From the NCBI GenBank assembly GCA_021463345.1, contig JAJTYM010000011.1, positions 1 through 64,000 on the forward strand: a DNA stretch of 64,000 bases, in the 5' to 3' direction. Under the pieces are notes generated by a model, which saw only the letters and a list, made by a program, of their open reading frames with translations, had not been told where the DNA came from and searched no databases. Position 1 is the stretch's first letter. Every line of letters starts with the position of its first letter. A program made the translations under genes and the position numbers. Source of the DNA: Pseudobdellovibrionaceae bacterium (GTDB lineage Bacteria; Bdellovibrionota; Bdellovibrionia; Bdellovibrionales; JAMPXM01). Of the stretch, positions 1 through 7,938 are shown piece after piece.

Positions 1-86
1 TCCTCTTTCTCAGACTTCAATGCGTGTGGTAACTCATCGAAATCATGGTTGGTTGAGCCACTCAACCTTCAAATTTCAACTAGACT

Positions 87-1190
87 GTGGGCATGCCCGG
101 AGACGAGTTGATCGGGGGCGATCGGGATTTTTCCGTCATACGCCTCGGCGCGGACGGCGCTCTGGACGGCTCATTCGGCTCGAACGGCCGCTATTGCCAT
201 GATCTCGGCGGGAACTCGAACAACGTCGTCTTTCACTCGTCGCTGCAATCCGACGGCAAGATCGTGGTCACCGGGCTGCGCAACAATGACATGGCGACGG
301 TCCGCTACTCCACCTCGGGAGCCCTGGACGGCGGATTCGACAGCATTGGGCTCAGCGGCATAGTGGTTCCTCTCCTAACGACGGCGGAGGGGCGCGGCGT
401 TTCGATCGGGAGCGATGGCGGAATCGCCGTGGTCGGAAGCGGCACGGTGCTGCTGGGAGGCCAAAGAAGCCTGGTGCTCAAACTGTCGGCCAACGGGGTC
501 ATCGATGCGACTTTCGGCCTTCTGGGTTTTTCAGTCCACAATCTCTCAAGCGGAAATGAGTCCCTAAACACAGTCGCTCATGACTCGAATTCAAAGTTGA
601 TTGCCGGGGGCGAAATTCACGTCTCATCAAAGCCCAACGCTCTGGTCGCCAGGCTAACCACGGGGGGAACCCTGGACAGCGCGTTCGGAGGACTGGGGAA
701 TGGAACCTTCACCCACGACTTCAGTGGCGGCGGCCGGCCCAGCGAAGTTCTAAGCCTCGCTTTGCTCTCGAACGACAAAGTGGTCGCCGCTGGGTACTCG
801 CATAACGGATCCAATGAGGACATGTTGATCTTTCGCTTGAACAGCAATGGCACCCTGGACACGACCTTCGGTTCTTCAGGCATCGTCAAAGTCAACATCA
901 ACGGCACAAATGACCGCGCGCAATCGGTGATACTGGATTCTTCCGGTCGCATTCTCGTAGCCGGGCATTATGTGAATGGAACGCGAAAGGAGATCGCTTT
1001 GCTGCGCCTAACGGCAAGCGGCGCGCTGGACGCCGGTTTTGGCTCCAATGGGGTCGTGACAACAGGCGTTCCGGGCTATGACCTCGCCGGGCAATCGGTA
1101 CGACTGCAAAGCGATGGCAAAATCATCGTCGGAGCTACGCGCGCAGGGACAAACTCTAACGACGGATTAGTCCTGCGATACCGCCCGTAA
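87..1190 (+). CDS. Delta-60 repeat protein, probably lacking its 5' end
   Basis: The 367-residue product is built from about six or seven imperfect repeats of the delta-60 type (TIGR02608). Each pairs a core like 'DGKIVVTG' with a core like 'GALDxxFGxxG'; examples lie near residues 15-40, 50-90, 200-230 and 290-330. Proteins with these repeats are normally secreted or surface proteins predicted to fold as a beta-propeller. Here the frame opens just after a stop at 81-83, starts with GTG (or ATG at 93) and has no signal peptide, lipobox or clear Shine-Dalgarno. I infer a 5'-truncated copy or a remnant of a longer gene. The first 80 bases are less GC-rich and give no matching peptide in any frame. 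Confidence 0.7.
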   Translation: MGMPGDELIGGDRDFSVIRLGADGALDGSFGSNGRYCHDLGGNSNNVVFHSSLQSDGKIVVTGLRNNDMATVRYSTSGALDGGFDSIGLSGIVVPLLTTAEGRGVSIGSDGGIAVVGSGTVLLGGQRSLVLKLSANGVIDATFGLLGFSVHNLSSGNESLNTVAHDSNSKLIAGGEIHVSSKPNALVARLTTGGTLDSAFGGLGNGTFTHDFSGGGRPSEVLSLALLSNDKVVAAGYSHNGSNEDMLIFRLNSNGTLDTTFGSSGIVKVNINGTNDRAQSVILDSSGRILVAGHYVNGTRKEIALLRLTASGALDAGFGSNGVVTTGVPGYDLAGQSVRLQSDGKIIVGATRAGTNSNDGLVLRYRP

Positions 1191-1255
1191 TCCCGGAGGG
1201 TCCTGGGAAATGCCCTAGCGCCCGCTGAAACGTAAATCCTTTGAACAAGGACTTT

Positions 1256-1388
1256 GGTTTGAAGAAACGAAATCTCAGCTTCAGATGGTGCCGGGTTCAT
1301 CGGTAGGTATTACGCCGCGAATCGTCCGAGCGTGCCGCAAGGCAAGGCCGTGCTGAGCCCCATCCCGGGCTTCGCCAAGAACTTGTGA
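1256..1388 (+). pseudogene. Possible remnant of a gene 3' end
   Basis: A short frame runs from just after a stop to a TGA at 1386-1388. It encodes a peptide containing GAGFIGRYYAANRPS and then a basic, Pro-rich tail. It has no start codon or Shine-Dalgarno. The wording of the GFIGRYY segment resembles part of DUF1906-type (Rv2525c-like) glycoside-hydrolase-like domains, but the match is too short to be sure. It lies beside the apparently truncated delta-60 gene, which supports decay in this stretch. Confidence 0.2.
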
Positions 1389-1402
1389 CGGGCGGCCTCC
1401 CC

Positions 1403-1804
1403 TCATTCCGGCGAGGGATACCGCTCGAACTGGGGCAATTCGCCGATGCCCGCCACCCATTTCAATCGCTCGGCGACTTGTACGTGCATCTGCGGCGGCA
1501 TCGAATTGGGGTCATCCATCGTGGCGGTTTGGACGTCGACGATACCTGGCAGCATGGCGCTATTGCGGTAGAACAAACCCGTGCCGCAGTTCGGGCAAAA
1601 ATGCCTGCGGCCATGCTCCGATGAATCATAGACCTTTGTCGTCCCCTGCAGAACTGTCAGAGCCTCTTCCGGGAAAGCCGCCCAACCCACCATCGGCGCG
1701 CCAGCATGGCGACGGCAATCGGAGCAGTGGCACAGCCCGCAATAGACCGCCTCCCCGGAAAGGCTGTAACGAACGGCCCCGCAATGGCAGTGTCCCGTGA
1801 TCAT
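1403..1804 (-). CDS. GFA/CENP-V family zinc protein
   Basis: A protein of 133 residues of the glutathione-dependent formaldehyde-activating (GFA) fold. The visible zinc ligands are CHC near residue 6, CHCSDC near residue 25 and CPNC near residue 70, and the full length is usual for the family. The longer frame starts at 1810, but that ATG touches the AGGAGG at 1811-1816. The ATG at 1804 sits six bases from it and is the better start. Members are cytoplasmic; most have no proven substrate, so formaldehyde activation should not be assumed. It lies 30 bp downstream of the TIGR02147 gene on the same strand and may be cotranscribed with it. Confidence 0.85.
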   Translation of the reverse strand: MITGHCHCGAVRYSLSGEAVYCGLCHCSDCRRHAGAPMVGWAAFPEEALTVLQGTTKVYDSSEHGRRHFCPNCGTGLFYRNSAMLPGIVDVQTATMDDPNSMPPQMHVQVAERLKWVAGIGELPQFERYPSPE

Positions 1805-1834
1805 GTCCATCCTCCTTTTAAAAGGATAAAGCTT

Positions 1835-2656
1835 TCATGGCGTAGGGTCCACCGTCACGAAAAGATTGGCCGCGAGGATCACCCGGTCGATTTGCTTGCT
1901 CTGGTGCTCGAGCCGGTAAAGCGTCTTGACGAAGTGCTCCTGCATCTGTTTGGCGACGTCGAACGAAGCCTGATCCAAAGCGAAAACGAGTCCGCTCAGG
2001 ATCGCGTCGTCTTCGTTCGGCCCCCCGCGCTTGCGCACGATCTCGATCAGGAATTTGGAGAACTCGTCGTGGAGGCTGAATATCCGCTCGTGGCGCGTGA
2101 TGATCAACGCCTTGTCGGTCACGGACGCTTCGCCCTCCCTTTGAACGACATAGCCTTCCGCGCTCAGCTCCCCGAGGACCTCGATCACCCTCTCGCGGCT
2201 GATCTCGAGGAGGTCGGTGAAGGAATGAAGCGCCGCCAAACGCGGCACCTTTCGAACCAGCCCGTAGATCAAGAAGTGATCCACGCTTTTGAGGACCAAA
2301 TCCCGCTCGGGATCGGTCTTGAAAAGCGGCCGCACGTTGCGCCGGCGGACGAACTCGTACGCTCGCGCTCGTTCGAACTCGTCCTCCGATTTGAGTAGGA
2401 TCAGGCTTTCGACGTATTGGAGCTCCTCCCCGGAGAAGCCGATGCGGGCGAAGATCGCGCGGCCCTTGGACGCGGTGATCCGCTTTTTCCCTTTCAGCAC
2501 GTCCGAGAGGTAGCCGGAAGACACCCCGAGGTCCCTGGAGTACGCGCGGAGCGAATATCGATCGTTGCGAGCGGAGCGGGCGAAGAAGTCGTCGTTGAGG
2601 ACGACCCTGCAGTCGAGGTACTCGTGAAGGTTCCGGATCATCTTTTTCATAAGCAC
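1835..2656 (-). CDS. TIGR02147 family regulator-like protein
   Basis: The 273-residue product matches the TIGR02147 pattern: an N-terminal YLDCR-type segment, an XRE-like helix-turn-helix around residues 35-70 (SLRAYSRDLGVSSGYLSDVL), and a C-terminal winged-helix-like region with an RREGEASVTDKAL-type turn. This family is expanded in Bdellovibrio relatives and Fibrobacter, so it is a useful lineage marker. Members are presumed transcription factors; no target is known here. The longest frame begins at GTG 2656, and ATG at 2650 is equally possible; neither has a clear Shine-Dalgarno. Confidence 0.85.
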   Translation of the reverse strand: MLMKKMIRNLHEYLDCRVVLNDDFFARSARNDRYSLRAYSRDLGVSSGYLSDVLKGKKRITASKGRAIFARIGFSGEELQYVESLILLKSEDEFERARAYEFVRRRNVRPLFKTDPERDLVLKSVDHFLIYGLVRKVPRLAALHSFTDLLEISRERVIEVLGELSAEGYVVQREGEASVTDKALIITRHERIFSLHDEFSKFLIEIVRKRGGPNEDDAILSGLVFALDQASFDVAKQMQEHFVKTLYRLEHQSKQIDRVILAANLFVTVDPTP

Positions 2657-2827
2657 GATCGAATTACCGCATCACGACACGACTGGACAGTGAAAAGTGC
2701 TCCCGCATGCTCCCGACTCGGAATCACTGGAGTCCCCTCCCTCCGCGAGCCTCCGAAACGCCGCTTGCCATGGTTCGGATGGCAAACGAAGCCTATCCAC
2801 GAGCGCAAAAATGCTAGCTTGGCTGAG

Positions 2828-4414
2828 ATGGAAAAGCTTCAGAGATTCCTCAGCGATGCGCGCTCCATTGCAGGCCTGCGAACGGCGACGATCGCCGATA
2901 CCCCAGGGCTCGGCGAGAACCTCTCGGGATTCCCCTCTCGCCTCGGAGCCTGGATCGCCCCGGCGAACCGTGAGCAGGTCTTCGAGATCCTGTCGCTGGC
3001 TCGACGACACGGACTTCCGCTTTACCCGGTGAGCCGCGGCCGCAACTGGGGCTTCGGATCGGCGCAGCCGGTGCGCCACGGATCGATCGTGCTCGACCTC
3101 GGCCGTCTCGACTCCATCAGCGGCTACGACCCGCGCGAAGGCGTCGTGCGCATCGAACCGGGCGTCACGCAGGAGCAGCTCTCGCGCTTCCTCAAGGAAC
3201 AAGGCAGCCCCTTCTACCTGGACGTGACGGGTTCGGGCAAAGAAACCAGCGTCCTCGGGAACGCTCTCGATCGCGGCATCGCCTACAACAGCCTGCGCGT
3301 CGATCAGATCCGCAACCTCGAGGTTCTCCTGGGCAACGGGGATTGCATCCGGACCGGCTTCAACCATTATCCCAACGCGCGTTGCGCCGATCTCTACGGC
3401 CACGGGCTCGGGCCGGACCTCAAGGGGCTCTTCTTTCAATCCGCGCTCGGCATCGTGCTCGGAGCCACGCTTCAATTGCGGCGGCTCCCTGAAAAAACTT
3501 GTTACATCGACCTTAAGTTCAACCACGACCGGCTCGGGCGGGTGATCGAGGCGTTTCGGGAGCTCAAGGGCAAACATCGGCTCGAAGCCATCCCTCACAT
3601 CGCCAACCGCGAGAGGATCATGGCGGCGTTCGGCCACACGCTCCGCGGGATGAGCCCCGAGGAGCTCCGCGCTCAGATCAAGCACGATTGGAGAACGGTG
3701 GTGAGCATCTCCGGCACCCGCGCGGAGGTGCGGCGGTTCAAGCGAGAGGGCGCGCGCCTGCTCCGGCCCGCGGGCTCCTACCGCGCCTTCTCGGAGACCT
3801 TCCTCAAGTTCTCGATCCGGCTCATGCGGATTTTCCCGATGAAGAGCACGGCCTCCCTCCACAGAGCGCTTTCTTCCATGATCGGTTTCTCACGCGGCGA
3901 ACCATCGGATATCGCGATCGAGTCCTTCGCCGGATCGACCGGGGAACCGGCAGATGGAACGGCGAGCCCCGCCGCTCGCGTCGACCGCTCTCCTTTGGGA
4001 TCGGTGTACGCCGTGCCGCTCTCACCGCTGCGGCTGGAGGACGCCGACGCTTTGATCACGCTGATCCGCGGATGCGCCAGGACCCTGGGGCTCGCCACCC
4101 CGGAGATCACCCTGAACATCCTGTCCCACCAGGTTTTGGAAGCCGTGGTGAGCCTCCAATTCGACAAGACCCGGCCCGAGGAGACCGAGCGCGCGCACCG
4201 CTTCCTGTCATCACTGCACGACGCGCTTCTGGCCTCGGGCTTCCACCCTTACCGTTTGGACATCGAAAACCTGCATCGTTACGTGGATCCGGTGGATCCC
4301 TTCTGGAAGACGGTCGAACTCATCAAAAAAACGCTGGATCCCGACGCCGTCATCTCACCCGGGCGTTATTCCGCGGGGCCCGGACCGGCCCTGCCGCGTT
4401 CCAGCCCCCGTTGA
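2828..4414 (+). CDS. FAD-binding oxidoreductase, VAO/p-cresol methylhydroxylase type
   Basis: A protein of 528 residues beginning MEKLQRFL. The FAD-binding PCMH segment lies around residues 40-220, with the motif PVSRGRNWGFGSAQP typical of vanillyl-alcohol oxidase and 4-cresol dehydrogenase flavoproteins. A substrate/cap domain follows, and the C-terminus has the family ending DPDAVISPGRYS. The family oxidises phenolic or other alcohol-type substrates; the substrate here is unknown. No cytochrome c subunit gene is adjacent, which argues for an oxidase or another acceptor. The open frame extends upstream to 2417, but that part is antisense to the TIGR02147 gene, so the ATG at 2828 is chosen. 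Confidence 0.85.
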   Translation: MEKLQRFLSDARSIAGLRTATIADTPGLGENLSGFPSRLGAWIAPANREQVFEILSLARRHGLPLYPVSRGRNWGFGSAQPVRHGSIVLDLGRLDSISGYDPREGVVRIEPGVTQEQLSRFLKEQGSPFYLDVTGSGKETSVLGNALDRGIAYNSLRVDQIRNLEVLLGNGDCIRTGFNHYPNARCADLYGHGLGPDLKGLFFQSALGIVLGATLQLRRLPEKTCYIDLKFNHDRLGRVIEAFRELKGKHRLEAIPHIANRERIMAAFGHTLRGMSPEELRAQIKHDWRTVVSISGTRAEVRRFKREGARLLRPAGSYRAFSETFLKFSIRLMRIFPMKSTASLHRALSSMIGFSRGEPSDIAIESFAGSTGEPADGTASPAARVDRSPLGSVYAVPLSPLRLEDADALITLIRGCARTLGLATPEITLNILSHQVLEAVVSLQFDKTRPEETERAHRFLSSLHDALLASGFHPYRLDIENLHRYVDPVDPFWKTVELIKKTLDPDAVISPGRYSAGPGPALPRSSPR

Positions 4415-4481
4415 ATCGCCGGGTTGGGTCCCGGCGAGCGGAGGGTTCGGCTCACGCCCCCCTCCGAACTCGCTCGAAAGC

Positions 4482-5966
4482 TCACTCGAGGGCTTTGAAA
4501 AGGAACGGGTACGAGACCTTCACCATCGTTCCGCCCTTGGGTTCCGGGAACTTCCAATTGGCGACCCGGCGGAGGATGCAGCCTTCGACCATGGCGTTTC
4601 TCATGGTGCTGTTGTCGATCTTCGGGTCGCCGACCGCGCCGCTCGCCCCGATCGTGAAACGCACCATGACCTTGCCGTACAGGTTCTTGTCCGAACTCAG
4701 CTGACGCTCGTAGCAGTAACGGATCTGCCCGAGGTGGCGTTTGATGTAATCCGCGATCACGTCGCGGTCCAGGCCGCCCTCGATCGAGGTTTCTTCATCC
4801 ACGACCGCCACGTCGCCCATGCCCACCGACCCGCCGGCGAGCGCCGTCCCGGCTTTGAAGTCGCCGACCCCGCCGGCGCGGCCCCGCGTGCCGACGCCGC
4901 CCAGGCGGTACGTACCGCCTTCCCTGGACGCTTCCCCGCCCCCGCCGGCCGTGCTCCGGCCCATGCTGTAAAACGCCCGGCCCGCCCCTTGCGTGTCGGG
5001 AGAAACGCCCTGAGCCGCCACCAACACGCCCGACTTGTTGGCGCGCTTGGCGATCTTGCCGACCAGCGCGCTCAAGCCGGACTGCCGCAGGCTCGTCAGC
5101 GCCTGCGTGGCCTTGGAACCGGCCTTCGGAGCCACCGACTCCTCTGGCGCGGCGGCCGCTCGGTTCATCGCCGGCGCCGACTCGTTATTGCCACCGGCCC
5201 TCGCCTTCGCGGACGCCATTTTCTGCACTTCCAGTTTCTTCTTTTTGACGGTCTTCGCGCTGAAGATCATTTCCATCTGAGGCCTGGCGAGCGCCGCGTC
5301 CTCGGCCTTTTTCACCTCGTCCCTGGGCCAAAGGATCGTCGTCAGCATCAGGGCCAGGGTCAAGAGGCCGAGGGCGATGAACGGGCGTTTGACGTCGCGA
5401 TCGATCTCGATTTTCTCGGCGAGCGCGAGGGTTTGGGTGGGCACAAGGCGCTGCTGCACGATGCGAGCGCCGCATTCGGTGGTGACCCATTCGCCCGACG
5501 TCGGCGGCGCGAGCCGGTGCCGCTCCCCTCCCCAACGGAACAGGAAGGACTCGTCAGGGCGGAGCAAGCGCGTCTCGACGACGCGGCCCTTGGCCCGCAC
5601 GACCACCTGGTGGCGGCCCTCGTCCCCGGCCGGCATCCCGCCGTCGAAAAGCGTCCCCTGCCGTTCCCTGGCGAAGAGTTTGAGGCGATGCGGGCCCAGA
5701 TCGACTTCCAAGGCCCCGTCGATCCTGCGCTCGACGATCGGTTCGGCCCCCGCTTTCGTGGCGCCGCTGAGGTCGCAGATGTACCAATGCGGGCTGCGGA
5801 AGCGGAGAACCGCGTGACAGCCGCTGACATCTCCGCCCGCCAGGCGCAGGTCCGCTTCCTTCGAGGAGCCGATCATGAAAAGCCCGCCCTTGCCGGGCTT
5901 CACCCGCAGGTGCTTTCGCACCTTATCACCATGGCTGTGCTCGATGTAAATTTCAGGTATTCCCAT
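4482..5966 (-). CDS. FHA-TM-AgmX/PglI C-terminal (TonB-like) protein, GltG-like
   Basis: The 494-residue product has three parts. An FHA-like domain occupies roughly residues 1-105 (MIGSSKEADLRLAGG and GCHAVLRF match the FHA core). One membrane helix near residues 196-215 is followed by a long Gly/Ala/Lys-rich periplasmic linker. The C-terminal AgmX/PglI domain, about residues 400-494, has the characteristic QIRYCYERQL and GCILRRVANWKFP segments. This domain is TonB-like and transmits energy across the periplasm. Last gene of an operon with one ExbB-like and two ExbD-like proteins, it is probably their force-transducing partner, as GltG (FHA plus TonB-like) is for Myxococcus AglRQS. FHA domains bind phosphothreonine, so kinase control is possible. 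Confidence 0.85.
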   Translation of the reverse strand: MGIPEIYIEHSHGDKVRKHLRVKPGKGGLFMIGSSKEADLRLAGGDVSGCHAVLRFRSPHWYICDLSGATKAGAEPIVERRIDGALEVDLGPHRLKLFARERQGTLFDGGMPAGDEGRHQVVVRAKGRVVETRLLRPDESFLFRWGGERHRLAPPTSGEWVTTECGARIVQQRLVPTQTLALAEKIEIDRDVKRPFIALGLLTLALMLTTILWPRDEVKKAEDAALARPQMEMIFSAKTVKKKKLEVQKMASAKARAGGNNESAPAMNRAAAAPEESVAPKAGSKATQALTSLRQSGLSALVGKIAKRANKSGVLVAAQGVSPDTQGAGRAFYSMGRSTAGGGGEASREGGTYRLGGVGTRGRAGGVGDFKAGTALAGGSVGMGDVAVVDEETSIEGGLDRDVIADYIKRHLGQIRYCYERQLSSDKNLYGKVMVRFTIGASGAVGDPKIDNSTMRNAMVEGCILRRVANWKFPEPKGGTMVKVSYPFLFKALE

Positions 5967-5974
5967 ATGTCATC

Positions 5975-6490
5975 TCACCGCGCTGACATCACAGCGATTT
6001 TCACGTCCGAGTAGCCGGCCATCATCGACGTGTACATGACCTTCCTGAGGAGCTCGTAAGGGAGGTCGCGGTCCGCCTGCATGATGACCTTTCCGTCGAA
6101 TTCGACGGTCTCGTTCACCTTGGCGATCGATTTCGACTTCTGCGCTTGTTGATCGAGCTCGGCGTAAAGCGCGCGGATGAAGTTCGTGTCGCTGGCGTCG
6201 ACGTCCTTCACGTCCACGGCCCCCTGGCTCAGGTCGATGATCTTCTTGTCGTCCACGAAGATGCCGGCCTTGGAGACGACGAGCTTCAAGGCGTCGACGG
6301 GTGCCTTCGTGCTGGTCGAGACCGGGAGAGCCAGGCTCTTGTCGGGCGAGATCTGCGTGGGGCTCGTGCTGTAGCTCTTCAGCAGGAACACGAGCAGGAT
6401 CACGAACATGTCGACCATCGACGTGATCTGGATCTTGAACGTCGCGGGCAATCGCTTGTTCATGTATTTCTGCATACCTTTGCGGCCCAT
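5975..6490 (-). CDS. ExbD/TolR-family proton-channel subunit (second copy)
   Basis: A protein of 171 residues with a short basic N-terminus, one transmembrane helix near residues 25-45 and a periplasmic TolR-type domain. The helix carries the Asp needed for proton flow in ExbD/TolR proteins (SMVDMFVILLVFLL). The ATG at 6490 follows GGGAGG and lies two bases after the stop of the preceding gene; the longer frame to 6496 would start at TTG directly on the Shine-Dalgarno. Next to one TolQ-like and one other TolR-like protein, it fits the AglQ/AglS pair of the Myxococcus gliding motor. Its partner at 6493-7032 is clearly divergent, so the two subunits are not a recent duplication. Confidence 0.88.
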   Translation of the reverse strand: MGRKGMQKYMNKRLPATFKIQITSMVDMFVILLVFLLKSYSTSPTQISPDKSLALPVSTSTKAPVDALKLVVSKAGIFVDDKKIIDLSQGAVDVKDVDASDTNFIRALYAELDQQAQKSKSIAKVNETVEFDGKVIMQADRDLPYELLRKVMYTSMMAGYSDVKIAVMSAR

Positions 6491-6492
6491 GC

Positions 6493-7032
6493 TCAACCTC
6501 CCGCCACGTTGCCGAAGACGACGTCAGGGAAAATCAAATCCGTCTCCATCGCCTTGCCGGTGGTGACGTCCGTGAACGTGATGGCCGGGTCCGTCTTCTG
6601 CTTAGCGCGGATCCGGTCCATCACCGAGACGATCTCCGAAAGGGAAACCCCCTCGTCGGGGTTGAGCTCGACGCGGAAGATGTTCGGGTACCGCATCTTG
6701 AGGGAGAGGACCTCTTTCTTGAGAGCGTCGAGGTCGAGCGACGCGCCCTTGAGCGCGATGTTCGTCTCCTGGCTCTCGCCCTTGTCGTGCACCGTGAGCT
6801 TGAACCCGCGGCTCTTCGACACGGAGAGCGCGATCTGCACCTCGTTCTTTTCCTCCTGCGCGGCCACGGCCCGCTCGACCGCCTGCGGGACGGGCGTCTC
6901 GACGACCATGATCTCGACGAACACCACGCTGAGAAGCAGCATGGGGATGATCGACACGATGATGTCCAACATCGGCGCCAGGTTCAGCTCGTACGTCGAA
7001 TCCTCTAATTTCGGTCTGCGAAAGGCTCTCAT
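6493..7032 (-). CDS. ExbD/TolR-family proton-channel subunit (first copy)
   Basis: The 179-residue product has a basic N-terminus, a membrane helix near residues 18-40 containing the proton-carrying Asp (APMLDIIVSIIPML), and a periplasmic domain with the ExbD/TolR pattern (NPDEGVSLSEIVSVMDRIR). The start is ATG 7032, preceded by a GGAG-type Shine-Dalgarno. Two bases separate its stop from the next ExbD-like gene, so the two are probably translated together. The two subunits may form a heteromeric pair inside an ExbB-type pentamer, as proposed for AglQ/AglS. Confidence 0.88.
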   Translation of the reverse strand: MRAFRRPKLEDSTYELNLAPMLDIIVSIIPMLLLSVVFVEIMVVETPVPQAVERAVAAQEEKNEVQIALSVSKSRGFKLTVHDKGESQETNIALKGASLDLDALKKEVLSLKMRYPNIFRVELNPDEGVSLSEIVSVMDRIRAKQKTDPAITFTDVTTGKAMETDLIFPDVVFGNVAGG

Positions 7033-7100
7033 CTGCGCAACTCCACTCCATCAAAGCGACCGGCTCCCGGCGATTGGCCCGGGGCCCGCTCGGCCGACGG

Positions 7101-7814
7101 TCAGGCCGACTTGGCCGGGCCGTTCTTCATCTTCACGGTCTTGCCGGCATCGGCGCCGGCCGGATAAACGGTCGTGGCCACGAAATCCTCGAAGCCGCGG
7201 GCGCGCAGGACCTCGATCGTTTTGTTGGCCCAGGTGTCGATGTCCGAGAACAAACGGCCTTGCTTCGCGTGCAGGAACGAGTACACCACCATGGTCGGTA
7301 TCGCGACCAGGAGGCCGAGAGCCGTCGCGTGCATCGCGAGCGATATGCCGTCGGCGAGGAGAGTCTGTTTTTGCGCTGGATCGGCGAAGCTGACGGCTTT
7401 GAACGCCATGATCAGGCCGACGACGGTGCCCAGAAGGCCGACGAGGGTGACAACGTTGGAGACCATCTGCAGGTAACCCAGGTTGCGCACGAGTTTCGGG
7501 GCGACCTCTCCGGCCGCGATGTCGAGCGAATGGTCGATCGCCGCGTCATCGCGGTCGGAGCGCTCGAGCACGCGCTTGATGACCGCGGCGAGCGGCTTCT
7601 TCTCGTTGGCCGCGCAGAGCGTGACCGCCTCTTCGGTCTTGTCGTTCTCGACCAGCGCGAGCACCTTGCCCATGAAGGACGCGCTGTCCAGCGAGTAGTC
7701 GAAGAACAGCGCCTTGAATCGTTCGGCGCAAAGGGCCGCGGCGAACACGCCGAGAAGCAGGATCGCGCCGTCGATCAGGTACCAGTCAACGGCGAGTTTC
7801 ATTATGGAGTCCAT
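7101..7814 (-). CDS. MotA/TolQ/ExbB proton channel family protein, AglR-like
   Basis: A protein of 237 residues with three membrane helices: near residues 8-28, 115-140 and 160-185. The last two contain the Gly-rich TolQ/ExbB signature (LVGLLGTVVGLIMAF and HATALGLLVAIPTMV). TolQ/ExbB proteins form the inner-membrane ring around ExbD/TolR dimers and convert proton flow into work in the periplasm. It is followed after 68 bp by two ExbD-like genes and then an FHA-AgmX gene. The start ATG at 7814 has AAGGGG upstream. A simple TonB or Tol role is less likely because no tolA, tolB, pal or tonB-dependent receptor gene is nearby. Confidence 0.9.
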   Translation of the reverse strand: MDSIMKLAVDWYLIDGAILLLGVFAAALCAERFKALFFDYSLDSASFMGKVLALVENDKTEEAVTLCAANEKKPLAAVIKRVLERSDRDDAAIDHSLDIAAGEVAPKLVRNLGYLQMVSNVVTLVGLLGTVVGLIMAFKAVSFADPAQKQTLLADGISLAMHATALGLLVAIPTMVVYSFLHAKQGRLFSDIDTWANKTIEVLRARGFEDFVATTVYPAGADAGKTVKMKNGPAKSA

Positions 7815-7938
7815 GGATGCGTTCCCCTTTCAAAAAAACGAATCGGAAGCCAAAAGACCAAAAATCCTCGTTCGCGCTCGGGAGGGTACATCCAGGAGGG
7901 AGCGGCGGGCGTATGCGAATTTTCAAACCTGGCGCGCG

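Noticed and set aside
2417-2827. N-terminal extension of the flavoprotein oxidase
   Set aside because: It is mostly antisense to the TIGR02147 gene and unlike the family N-terminus.
4482-7814. Plain TonB-ExbB-ExbD siderophore uptake system
   Set aside because: No TonB-dependent receptor, and an FHA domain with AgmX end and two ExbD-like genes fit the Agl-Glt type better.
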